A DNA stretch of 64,000 bases from positions 1-64,000 of the forward strand of contig JAVMKC010000115.1 of the NCBI GenBank assembly GCA_031732795.1, read 5' to 3'. The position numbers and the translations under genes are program-made. Numbering within the stretch: position 1 is the stretch's first letter; every line of letters begins with the position of its first letter. Under the pieces are notes generated by a model. It saw nothing but the letters and a program-made list of their open reading frames with translations. It had not been told where the DNA came from and searched no databases. Positions 33,346-41,721 of the stretch are shown piece by piece. The stretch is from Accumulibacter sp031732795 (GTDB taxonomy: Bacteria > Pseudomonadota > Gammaproteobacteria > Burkholderiales > Rhodocyclaceae).

Positions 33346-36300
33346 ATGAGCGCTGAGCGAGCGGTTGCCACCCCGGATTCCGGCAAAAGCCCCGGCAAAG
33401 CGGTGTCGCTTGGCCGGCCGGGCGACCACGAAGAAGTGGCCGCGCGCGCTTTTGCCGCGCAAACGACGTCGCTGACCTGTGTGGCCTGCCGTGACGACAG
33501 TCCCTGTCCGGCTTGCGCCGGCGCTGCCGGTTCGTTGGCTCGCGCATCGGATGGAGTGGCAGGTGGGGTGGCAGGTGGGGTGGCAGGTGGAGTGACTGGT
33601 GGTACTGGGAAACGTCTCCTGGCGCCACCACGCGCGCTGCTCGATGGTGCGCCGCCGCTGGTCGAACGGGCCTTGGCCGCGCCGGGTTCGCCGTTGCCGA
33701 AAGTTCTGCAAAGCCATTTCGAGCGGCGGCTGGGCGCCGATCTGAGCGGTGTCCGCGTGCATGACGACGCGCGTGCCGATGCCGCTGCCCGCTCGCTGCG
33801 CGCCCGGGCGTTCACCTTCGGCAATCGCATCGCTTTCGCCGCCGGCGCGCCGCGGCCGCACACCGCGCAAGGGCGGGCCTTGCTGGGACACGAACTGGCG
33901 CACACCGTGCAGCCGGGCGCCGAGCGGGTGTTGCGCCGGGAGGATCTGCCGCCCGGGCATCCGAGCGTGCAGACACCGGCCGAGTTGATCGCCAGCTACA
34001 CCTCCTGGGGCAATCTGGACGAGGAGGGTTTGGGGCAGCGTCTGTTCGAACTGGCCTGGATGGGTGCCGGTCACTATGCCTTCGTCGGTCAGGTGATGGA
34101 TGCTCTCGATTGGAGCGATCGCGATGATGTGGCCAGCGCTTTCGTGCGCAGCGCCCGCGATGAGAATCTCGACGAATTTGCCCGCAGTGAAGCCGGCCGC
34201 GTCATGCTCCGACGGTTGAAGAACGAACTGGTCGGCGGTTTTCCGTCGGGTCACGAGACCGGCGAAGCCTTGCGGCTGCACAGGGTGGTTCGCGCCGCCG
34301 AAGGCGCCATCGAAGGCGAACAACGCGCCGGGGACCTGATGACCGCCGCCGAACAGCGTGGCCGGACCGAGCACGTGCGTATCGCGATACCGGCGAGCCT
34401 GAGTCCAGCCGAAATCGACGACCGGCTGCGCCTGGTCAGCCTGATTCTGACCCGCTTGCGCGCGGCTCATATCGACGATACCGACTTGCTTGCCGCGATC
34501 ACCCTCGTCGAGGGGCAGATCGCCGCCCAGCGTCCGGCGTTGACCTCGCTGGCGATCGAGCCGGCCGTGGCAGCAACGCGGGTGACGCTGGCGGAGGAGA
34601 TCTGCGAACGCGGCTCGCAAAATCTGGGCAGTCTCGGCACCTTGTTGACGACCTACCGCGCGCGTTCAGAGCTTGGCGCGGCGCAACCGGCGTACATCGC
34701 GCTCGCCGAGCGGGTGCGCGGCCATTGGCTGGCCGCTTTGCGCGCGGCGCTGGCCGACGACGCGTTGGACAAGCTCTCGGTCGCCGAGGCCAGCGCCGCG
34801 GCCTTGCCGCGCGCGCTGACCGAGGTCGACCTGGGAATTTTGGAAAATCGCCCGCAGACCGAGGGATCGTCCGGGGAAATGGTCGCCTGGGTACGCTGGA
34901 TTCGTGACCGGTTGAACGTTTTCGAAACCGAAGCCCGCGCGCTGGCGGCGGCCCGCGAACGGGGCGACGCCAATCTCGCCGACCGCCAGAGCGCTTTTGA
35001 GCGGGAGTCGCGCCTGCTGCAGGACAGCATTGCCGCGGTCGGCGAATGGGAACGCGCTCTGCGTGCGTACGAGGCGCTGGTCGTCGGCGGCAGCCTGATC
35101 GGCAAGGACGGTTTCCGCGCCATCCGCGAGCGTTGCCGGGCGATGCGCGACGCGGCGCTGGCCGGTAACGCCGCCGACTTGCACGCCCGCCTGGAACGGC
35201 ATCAGAACGATCCTGCCGTCGAACAGTTCTATCGGGCGATTCCGGCGTTCATCGGCGCCTCGGGAATGCTCTTCGGGCTGAGCGTGACGCTGGCCGCGGC
35301 GATGGCCTCCGCCGGCCTCGGCGCGCTGGTCTTCGGGCCGGAAGCGGCGGGGATGGCCGCCGTCGGCTCGGTGGCCCTGGAGGCATTGACCTTCACCACG
35401 GTCAGCCGCACGTTGACCGGAATCATGGCGCCACCGTCGCGCACGCCATTCCTGGTCGAACTGGCGTTGAACATCGGACTATTCGGACTGCTGCGCGGCA
35501 TGGGCGCGGGAATCCGGACGTCCCTGGCCGCTCGCGAGCTCGGCGCGCTGACCGGCGTGGCCACGCATTCCGCCTCCTACGTCGTGCTCAGCGGCTGGGG
35601 GGCCGTGCATTTCCGCCTGGAGGAAGGGCGCTGGCCGAGCAGCGAAGAAATCGCCAGGATGTCGGTCGATAATCTGATCATGCTGGCCGGCGTCGCCGTC
35701 GCCTCGGGAACCGTGGTCAACGCCATCCGGGGCCGCACGCAACTGCGGGCGCTGGAAAATTTCCATGCCCGTTACGGCCTTCGCCTGGCCGTGATCGACA
35801 TCGCACGGACGCGCCTGACCAACCGTCTGCGCAGCGAGCTGATCGCCGGCCGGGGCAACGACACGGCGGTGGTCGAAGCCTTGCGCGCCGAAGCCGGGGA
35901 TCTGAACACCCGTCTGCGCGAGCTGATCGAGGAAGTCAAGGCCGATTCGAGCATCGGCATCGCCGAATTGCGCAGCGCCCTGGCCGACCGCGCCATCGAC
36001 GCAGCGGCGGTCGGCGGCGATCTGTTGAGCCGTTCGCTGGATTTGCCGGAACGTGTGGGCTTGCGGCGGGCCGGCGGCGCCAATCTCTACAGCTACGAGA
36101 GCGGTGCCACGGCGCCGTTGATGGAGCGCCTGGCCGCTCTGGGTGGCTCGGTCAGTCAATCGGTCGACGCCAGCGGCCGGCGCACCGTCGTCGTTGAATT
36201 CAGGGGCGAGCCGCCGCTGCTCTTCGTCGAACGCGCGGTGTCACCGGAGCTGGCCGCCCGCCTTGCCGAACTGGCCCGTCTCCTCGACAACCCCGGGGCC

Positions 36301-37044
36301 AGCCGTGCCGACCGGCAGGGCGTCATCGGCACCGTGCGCACGCCGCATGGGCAGGCGCGAGGGGAACTGGAAGGATTCGTCCTCGACAGCGTGCTGGCCG
36401 AGAACCAGCGGGCCTTCGGCGAACTGATCGCCCAGTTGCGCGCCGAGAACCCGGACATCATCGTCGGCATGGAGCAGGGCGGGGCTTTCCTGGCCGACGT
36501 CATTGCCGCCGGCGATCCGGCGCTCGCCCGGCGCGTCCGGCACATGCCGGTGCATAAGACCCCTGCCGGCGAAAAATTCGACGGCCCGCAGATGCAGGCC
36601 GAGTTCCAACGCCTGATCGACGGTGGCGCTCGGCGCATCGCCATCGTCGATTCCTACATGGGCGGCACCACCGCCAGCGCGTTGCGCGACGACGTCCTGG
36701 GGCCGCTGGCGCGCCGGGCAGGCAACAGCGGCGTCGATTTTTACACTCACTGGCTGCGTGAAACCTTTGGTTTCCGGGCTGGTGGAACGATGGGCGAATT
36801 GCGCGGCCTAGCCAATCCGCGCAGCCCCGGCGGCAGCCAGTTGCACAGCGACCAGCGGCAGCGGTTGGTGCGGTTGGTTCTCGGCGACGACATGCAGATC
36901 GTCTACAACCCGAACAGCCACGAGCCGATCACCCTTTTCGACAGCGCCGGCCGGATCACACGGGTCGAATACCCGCGGCCGGGCGAAACGACGCGGGACG
37001 TGCTGATCCGCCTGCTGCTACCGCCGACAGCGCCGGCGCCCTGA
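33346..37044 (+). CDS. eCIS cargo 2: DUF4157 protein with C-terminal phosphoribosyltransferase-like domain
   Basis: A 1,232-residue putative effector. It shares with cargo 1 an N-terminal Cys pair motif (CVAC...CPAC), then a Val-Ala-Gly-Gly tandem repeat linker, then DUF4157 (about 110-190) with the intact motif HELAHTVQ at 182-189. A helical region follows; residues ~630-725 are hydrophobic and Gly-rich (ASGMLFGLSVTLAAAMASAG). The C-terminal ~300 residues include DIIVGMEQGGAFLADVI (about 1038) and IAIVDSYMGGTTASALRDD (1098-1116). The latter resembles the PRPP-binding loop of type I phosphoribosyltransferases (hydrophobic strand, acidic residue, Gly-Thr-Thr). Toxic PRTase activity is inferred. 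ATG 33346 is used; its ribosome binding site is weak. Confidence 0.7.
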   Translation: MSAERAVATPDSGKSPGKAVSLGRPGDHEEVAARAFAAQTTSLTCVACRDDSPCPACAGAAGSLARASDGVAGGVAGGVAGGVTGGTGKRLLAPPRALLDGAPPLVERALAAPGSPLPKVLQSHFERRLGADLSGVRVHDDARADAAARSLRARAFTFGNRIAFAAGAPRPHTAQGRALLGHELAHTVQPGAERVLRREDLPPGHPSVQTPAELIASYTSWGNLDEEGLGQRLFELAWMGAGHYAFVGQVMDALDWSDRDDVASAFVRSARDENLDEFARSEAGRVMLRRLKNELVGGFPSGHETGEALRLHRVVRAAEGAIEGEQRAGDLMTAAEQRGRTEHVRIAIPASLSPAEIDDRLRLVSLILTRLRAAHIDDTDLLAAITLVEGQIAAQRPALTSLAIEPAVAATRVTLAEEICERGSQNLGSLGTLLTTYRARSELGAAQPAYIALAERVRGHWLAALRAALADDALDKLSVAEASAAALPRALTEVDLGILENRPQTEGSSGEMVAWVRWIRDRLNVFETEARALAAARERGDANLADRQSAFERESRLLQDSIAAVGEWERALRAYEALVVGGSLIGKDGFRAIRERCRAMRDAALAGNAADLHARLERHQNDPAVEQFYRAIPAFIGASGMLFGLSVTLAAAMASAGLGALVFGPEAAGMAAVGSVALEALTFTTVSRTLTGIMAPPSRTPFLVELALNIGLFGLLRGMGAGIRTSLAARELGALTGVATHSASYVVLSGWGAVHFRLEEGRWPSSEEIARMSVDNLIMLAGVAVASGTVVNAIRGRTQLRALENFHARYGLRLAVIDIARTRLTNRLRSELIAGRGNDTAVVEALRAEAGDLNTRLRELIEEVKADSSIGIAELRSALADRAIDAAAVGGDLLSRSLDLPERVGLRRAGGANLYSYESGATAPLMERLAALGGSVSQSVDASGRRTVVVEFRGEPPLLFVERAVSPELAARLAELARLLDNPGASRADRQGVIGTVRTPHGQARGELEGFVLDSVLAENQRAFGELIAQLRAENPDIIVGMEQGGAFLADVIAAGDPALARRVRHMPVHKTPAGEKFDGPQMQAEFQRLIDGGARRIAIVDSYMGGTTASALRDDVLGPLARRAGNSGVDFYTHWLRETFGFRAGGTMGELRGLANPRSPGGSQLHSDQRQRLVRLVLGDDMQIVYNPNSHEPITLFDSAGRITRVEYPRPGETTRDVLIRLLLPPTAPAP
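33551..33600. repeat. 12-bp in-frame tandem repeat in cargo gene 2
   Basis: Four imperfect copies of GTGGCAGGTGGG encode Val-Ala-Gly-Gly units between the Cys motif and the DUF4157 domain. The units are a flexible linker, and copy number could vary between strains. Confidence 0.85.
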
Positions 37045-37088
37045 GCAGAGCCAGCGCGCAGAACAGTGCGGGGCAGGGCGCTCCGCCG

Positions 37089-37427
37089 TCAATCGTCGGC
37101 CGGAATGCGGGCCAGGAGAACCATTCCGTGTGCCGCCAGCAGTGCGTCGATCTCGGGGTCGCCGTCGGCACAGCGGTCGATGTCGAAGGACAGATTGACA
37201 TTGAGCGCCGGCAAATGCCCGCCAGTGACCGACGCCAACAACTGCGCATCGACGTCGAAATCGTCGAAATCCTCCGGCTCGACCAACGGGATGACCATCC
37301 AGCCGAGCGCCGGATTTCGGACGGCGATGGCCTCCAAGCGGTCGGCGATGGCGTTCATGATCGCCAACGTCGCTTCGCGGTCGGTGCAGCCTTCGGTGGT
37401 GGCATAAATATAACTTCGAAAGTTCAT
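37089..37427 (-). CDS. Small conserved-looking protein coupled to nucleoside hydrolase
   Basis: A 112-residue acidic protein of unknown family starting MNFRSYIYATTEGCTDREA. The start ATG 37427 overlaps the stop of the nucleoside hydrolase gene (ATGA), so it is translated with it. It has alternating strands and helices (ALGWMVIPLVEPEDFDDFDV; ALNVNLSFDIDRCADGD) and no membrane segment. It ends 45 bases from the end of cargo gene 2, on the opposite strand (convergent). Confidence 0.6.
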   Translation of the reverse strand: MNFRSYIYATTEGCTDREATLAIMNAIADRLEAIAVRNPALGWMVIPLVEPEDFDDFDVDAQLLASVTGGHLPALNVNLSFDIDRCADGDPEIDALLAAHGMVLLARIPADD

Positions 37428-38389
37428 GTGCTCGGCTCCGGGCGCGCCTCCAGGTTTGGCATCGCGGCGGTCAAGGTGCTCGGGGCGAAAAGAGTGCTCA
37501 GCGCCCGTTGGCGATCGACGGCTACGGCGACGAAAGTCTGCGTGCCGTCGGCCGGCAGCGACTCCCATTGCCCATCGCGCCGCGTCACCATCGCCTCGCG
37601 CCAGGTGAAAGCCGTCGGGTCGATGGCCGCCGCCGCGGCCAGAGGATCGTGCAACAGTTTACCCTCCGGTTGCTGGGTGAGATAGAGGGTCATCGCCGCG
37701 TGCGCCAGGGCGAGACCGGGCAAAGCCGGTGTCTGCCCGGTCGATATCGCGTGGGCCAACCGCGCATGCAACGCCGCGTCCCAGGCGACTCCGTGCGTGA
37801 CGTTCTTGCCGACCAGCCGACGCTCGGCGATTTGCCGGCTGCCCAAGGCGGCCAGCGTGCCCTTGGGGTCGTGTCCGAAATTGTAGGACTCGCAAGCACT
37901 GCGGCCGGCGAACTTGGCCAACCGATCCGCCGGGTCTACCAGATCATCGCCGGCGAAGCCGCCCTGCGCCACCCAGCGTCCGATCTGCACCTCGGGATGC
38001 AAGCGCAACAACAGGCGCAAATTGTGCAAGGGCGCGCCGGTGAGCAGCATGCAATCCGGGAAGGCGCGCAGCGTCTCGGCCAGCAGCGCGTGCGCCGGTG
38101 AATCGGCCTGCGTCGGCACGATCTTTCCCAGCCAATCGAAATGAAACGGCGATACCGCGTCGGCCGGACTATCCGGAAAACGGGCGCCGACCGGCAGGCA
38201 ACGTCCCAGGCGCCGCAGAATCTCCCGGACCACCCCGACCTGCGCCGGTGTACCCGGCGTCAAGGTCACCGCCAGCAGATCGACCCGCGGGTGGCCGGCC
38301 AGCAGACACAAGGTCAGCGCATCGTCCGGGTCGCGGGTCTCCATGTCGAAAACGATTCGCCGCCGACGCTGCGGTGTGTCTTCATCCAT
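37424..38389 (-). CDS. Inosine/uridine-type nucleoside hydrolase family protein
   Basis: A 321-residue protein of the IU-nucleoside hydrolase fold, which splits nucleosides into base and ribose. The metal-binding N-terminus reads IVFDMETRDPDDALTLCLLA (residues 12-31), a variant of DxDxGxDD with Glu in the second position seen in one branch of the family. VDLLAVTLTPGTPAQVGVVR follows, then a LLTGAPLHNL stretch. ATG 38389 is chosen because the conserved strand starts just after it; the frame is open for 34 more codons upstream. It is the first gene of a two-gene minus-strand operon and converges on the PRTase-like cargo gene. Substrate cannot be told. Confidence 0.75.
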   Translation of the reverse strand: MDEDTPQRRRRIVFDMETRDPDDALTLCLLAGHPRVDLLAVTLTPGTPAQVGVVREILRRLGRCLPVGARFPDSPADAVSPFHFDWLGKIVPTQADSPAHALLAETLRAFPDCMLLTGAPLHNLRLLLRLHPEVQIGRWVAQGGFAGDDLVDPADRLAKFAGRSACESYNFGHDPKGTLAALGSRQIAERRLVGKNVTHGVAWDAALHARLAHAISTGQTPALPGLALAHAAMTLYLTQQPEGKLLHDPLAAAAAIDPTAFTWREAMVTRRDGQWESLPADGTQTFVAVAVDRQRALSTLFAPSTLTAAMPNLEARPEPST

Positions 38390-38780
38390 CCGTTCGATTG
38401 TTTGGCCGTTCGATGAGGCGATCAATGCAAATCCTCGTTTTTTGCTGGTCTGGGAATCTCGTCTTTCGAAGCTCCTGTTCCCGTGCGTCATTTTCGCACG
38501 TCATTTGCGTGCCTTTGATCGAGGTGATGAAAGCATCAGGCCCACAACCCGCGTCAAAACAGCGAATCGGAACAGAAAAAGGGGACATGCTTAAAATTCC
38601 TGAAAATTCTGTACTGAACCTTGCGGGAAACCGGCTGTCGGAACGCTCCGGCTGTGGCCGGAAAGCTGTTAGCATGGATTTCAGCTTGGGCGACGATACG
38701 CGAAAATCTTTTCCCAAGTGGACGGTTGCCGCGAACGTCGGCAGTCCGATTATCATATTTTTATCAAGGAGAACACGATC
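38390..38780. other. Intergenic region upstream of aqpZ and the nucleoside hydrolase
   Basis: About 390 bases between divergent genes. A possible aqpZ promoter is TTGCCG (38726-38731) and TATCAT (38751-38756) with a long 19-base spacer. An AAAAAGGGGACATG motif near 38577 resembles fragments of repetitive elements. GC content drops here compared with the eCIS block. No gene is supportable. Confidence 0.4.
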
Positions 38781-39470
38781 ATGAAAAAATACGGTGCAGA
38801 GTTTTTTGGCACTTTCTGGTTGGTGCTTGGCGGGTGCGGCAGTGCCGTGCTGGCAGCGGCGTTTCCCCAGGTTGGCATTGGTCTGCTTGGCGTTTCGTTG
38901 GCGTTTGGCTTGACTGTGCTGACCATGGCTTTTGCCATCGGGCATATTTCAGGATGCCATCTGAATCCAGCCGTTTCGTTGGGTCTTTGGGCTGGTGGTC
39001 GATTTCCGGCAAATGAATTGATTCCTTATGTCATCTCTCAGGTATTGGGAGCCGTCTGTGCCGGCGGAGTGTTGTATCTGATTGCCAGCGGTAAAGCGGG
39101 TTTCGAGCTTTCCGCCGGATTCGCATCGAACGGCTATGGCGCTCACTCTCCCGGTGGGTACAGTTTGACTGCCGCGCTGATCACCGAAATCGTCATGACG
39201 ATGATGTTTCTCCTCGTCATTCTCGGCGCCACGGACAAGCGGGCGCCACAAGGTCTGGCGCCTGTCGCCATCGGCCTGTGCCTGACCCTGATTCATTTGA
39301 TCTCCATCCCGGTGACCAATACCTCCGTCAATCCCGCCCGGAGTACCGGGGTCGCACTATTTGTCGGAGATTGGGCCATTGCGCAGCTTTGGCTGTTCTG
39401 GGTGGCCCCGCTGGCGGGTAGCCTGCTCGGCGCAGCGATTTACCGCTTCATCGGCGGAGAAGATCGATAG
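38781..39470 (+). CDS. aqpZ: Aquaporin Z, water channel
   Basis: A 229-residue MIP-family channel in the inner membrane. Both NPA half-helices are present: HLNPAVSLG (Asn62-Pro-Ala64) and NTSVNPARSTG (184-186). The selectivity-filter residues fit a water channel: an His in IHLISIPV (172) and Arg187 after the second NPA. Six membrane helices can be traced. AAGGAG precedes ATG 38781 by about nine bases. The gene stands alone between unrelated neighbours and is lower in GC than the eCIS block. Confidence 0.95.
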   Translation: MKKYGAEFFGTFWLVLGGCGSAVLAAAFPQVGIGLLGVSLAFGLTVLTMAFAIGHISGCHLNPAVSLGLWAGGRFPANELIPYVISQVLGAVCAGGVLYLIASGKAGFELSAGFASNGYGAHSPGGYSLTAALITEIVMTMMFLLVILGATDKRAPQGLAPVAIGLCLTLIHLISIPVTNTSVNPARSTGVALFVGDWAIAQLWLFWVAPLAGSLLGAAIYRFIGGEDR

Positions 39471-39501
39471 AAGACAAGTGGTTATCGGTCGTCGTTGAAA
39501 A

Positions 39502-39582
39502 CAGGGGACAGACGCCAGCTTCTGAGCAGAGAAATCTCTGGCAGATCGATGCTGGCACGAGAAAAAACGAGTCTGTTCCCTG
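39502..39582. repeat. Structured inverted repeat between aqpZ and the chemoreceptor gene
   Basis: Outer arms CAGGGGACAGAC (39502-39513) and GTCTGTTCCCTG (39571-39582) pair with one mismatch. Inside are GCCAGC/GCTGGC (39514-39519 and 39551-39556) and a perfect CAGAGA/TCTCTG hairpin (39534-39547). The GGGGACAGAC arm resembles repeats linked to REP-associated transposases. It could also serve as a bidirectional terminator for the two converging genes. Confidence 0.6.
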
Positions 39583-39613
39583 TCGCTATTACGCTGGGCG
39601 CAGCGTTGGAGAC

Positions 39614-41122
39614 CTAACGCACCAACTCAGTCGGGAAGCCGATTCTGACGGCGCCCCAGTGACGGTTATTGATGAACAGAGGTATCGAAAGATCGTTGAG
39701 CATTTCTCCGGTGTCGCGAAGATATGTCTGGAACAGCACCGGTTCCTGGTTGCGCGCGAGCTTGATGCCGACGGGATCGTTGAAAATTCGTTTGTTCCGG
39801 CTATGCAGCACATCCTTGGCCGGGTCGCCGGTGGGCGGCTGTGAGAATTTGCGATTATGCGCAGGAGCGTATCCGTTGGTGTCTACGCCAAGGGCGTAGA
39901 TAAGGCCGCTGACCTGCCCCAGGAACTCGTCATAGAGCGGCTGCAGAAGCGGTTCGATCGCCTCGTCATAGTTGGTGTGGAAACGTTTTGGGTTGGAACC
40001 AGGAATTTCCCGGTAGCTCTGGTCGAAGACGTCGACACCACGCTTATGGGCGTCGGCCAGGACAGCCTGCACCTTGTCGCGAAAGACCCGGGTGCTATCG
40101 TTACTGGCATCAAAGACACTGTTGCCACAACGGAAGCGGGCGACGGCGCCTTGCAGGTGTTCCGTGGTTTCGCGCAGGCGTGTCGCGTATTCGTCAGATT
40201 TGACGACATCGGCGGCCATCTCGCGCGAGCGCTGCATGATCTCGGCAGAGCGCGACGTAATGACGTCGCTCTTGTCCTTGAGCGTCACCGTGGCGGTGGC
40301 GATCGAATCCAGATGGTTACCGGTGGCGATAAAATCCTCGACGATTCGGCCGACATCACCGACCGCGCGCTCCATTGAACGGCTGGCTTCGCTGGTGTCC
40401 TTGACGATGCGCTCCGTATGGCGTTCCGTTTCGGTGACTTGGCGGATCATGGTCTCGGTGTTGTCACCGATGACCTTCGTCGCTTTGCGCACACACTCGG
40501 CCAGCTTCCGTACTTCATCCGCTACCACGGCAAACCCTCGCCCGGCTTCACCGGCACGCGCGGCCTCGATGGCAGCGTTGAGCGCAAGGAGGTTGGTCTG
40601 GTCGGAAATGTCGTTGATCAATGCCACGATTTCATTGATCTTGACCGAGCTTTCGTGAAGGCTGGTTACGGCGCCGCGGAACTCCTCAAGTTCGCCTGCC
40701 GCATTGTGGAGGTTTTTGGCTATTTCCGTCATATGTTCGCGGGAGTTGGCGGCAACCGCGAGATTGGTTTTGGTATTTACCGCAATGGCTTGCGTGCTAT
40801 CAGCGATTTCACCGGCCAAACGAGAGATTTCCTCCGCGGATCCGTGAATGTTGCCGGCAAATTCCGCCTGACTGGCCGAGGCCTTGGCCGTCTGGCGAAT
40901 CAGATGTTGTGACTGCGCGGCCTCGACGGCGATTGAAATGCTGTCGCGGCGCGAGGTACTGACAAAATCGCATACGCGTCCGATAAACGCGTTGACGCTG
41001 CGAGCGATGCCGAGGGTGGTATCCGTACCAGACTCGTTGATCTTGGTGCTAAGGTCCGACTCGCCAGAAGCTAGTTTCTTGAGTTCTGCGTCCATCTGAT
41101 GCAGCTGTTTGTTAAAGAACAT
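39614..41122 (-). CDS. Methyl-accepting chemotaxis protein without membrane segments
   Basis: A 502-residue chemoreceptor. The signalling hairpin tip is classical (EIVALINDISDQTNLLALNA, then AAIEAARAGEAGRGFAVVAD) at about 165-210. No transmembrane helix or N-terminal sensor is visible; the N-terminus is a short charged helix (MFFNKQLHQMDAELKKLASG). The sensor seems to be C-terminal: from about 400 the sequence (LGQVSGLIYALGVDTNGYAP, then HNRKFSQPPTGD, LFINNRHWGAVRIGF) resembles a Cache-like fold. Such receptors sense cytoplasmic signals. AAGGAGG precedes ATG 41122. Ligand unknown. Confidence 0.88.
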   Translation of the reverse strand: MFFNKQLHQMDAELKKLASGESDLSTKINESGTDTTLGIARSVNAFIGRVCDFVSTSRRDSISIAVEAAQSQHLIRQTAKASASQAEFAGNIHGSAEEISRLAGEIADSTQAIAVNTKTNLAVAANSREHMTEIAKNLHNAAGELEEFRGAVTSLHESSVKINEIVALINDISDQTNLLALNAAIEAARAGEAGRGFAVVADEVRKLAECVRKATKVIGDNTETMIRQVTETERHTERIVKDTSEASRSMERAVGDVGRIVEDFIATGNHLDSIATATVTLKDKSDVITSRSAEIMQRSREMAADVVKSDEYATRLRETTEHLQGAVARFRCGNSVFDASNDSTRVFRDKVQAVLADAHKRGVDVFDQSYREIPGSNPKRFHTNYDEAIEPLLQPLYDEFLGQVSGLIYALGVDTNGYAPAHNRKFSQPPTGDPAKDVLHSRNKRIFNDPVGIKLARNQEPVLFQTYLRDTGEMLNDLSIPLFINNRHWGAVRIGFPTELVR

Positions 41123-41721
41123 GCGCACCTCCTTTAGTTGAGTGGATTTGGATACCTTTCTTTTTATCGCTGCGTCGATTCTGGTCGAAAGGGTTGTTTG
41201 CTTGCATGAGCTTCCTAGCTGCATGTATCGCTGCTGAATACGTGCGAAGGTGTGAAGCCCCTGCGTTTGGCCGCTGTGGCGGCTCCTTTGGCGGACAACC
41301 GCGCAGTTAATTCTTTTATATTAGCAGGCCGTGAAGTATGGCGTGCAACACATATCAGGAGGTGATGTGTTGCGGTGGCGACGACCTGCGAACGCCTTGA
41401 GTAGCGAAGTGGGCGATGATCCAGTTGAGTCTTGCGCAGGACTCAAGTTTTGTGTTTGTTGTCCTGTTTTACCTTCAGGAAGTGCTGGTTTATTGAGTCA
41501 GGGTACGATTTAAAGGCCGTAACTTACCGATTAAAATAATCCGTAAATCGGAAAGATCAATAGATCAGCGCTTCCTTCCTCTGCTCGAACTCATCCGCGC
41601 ATTTCCGCCATCCACATGCCACTTATGCCGTACGAGTCGCGTAATCAAGAGCCGGATTAATGAGATTGATGCGATCGCCCAGGGAGTGAAGCAGGCGGCG
41701 GCCGTAAGACAGCTGCCGAGC
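41123..41721. other. Intergenic region with a hairpin around 41346-41372
   Basis: About 600 bases without a supportable gene. One palindrome stands out: CAACACAT (41346-41353) and ATGTGTTG (41365-41372) enclose AGGAGGTG, so a ribosome-binding-like sequence lies in the loop and the right arm begins with ATG. The frame behind it is only 11 codons. The rest is unremarkable and lower in GC. Confidence 0.4.
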
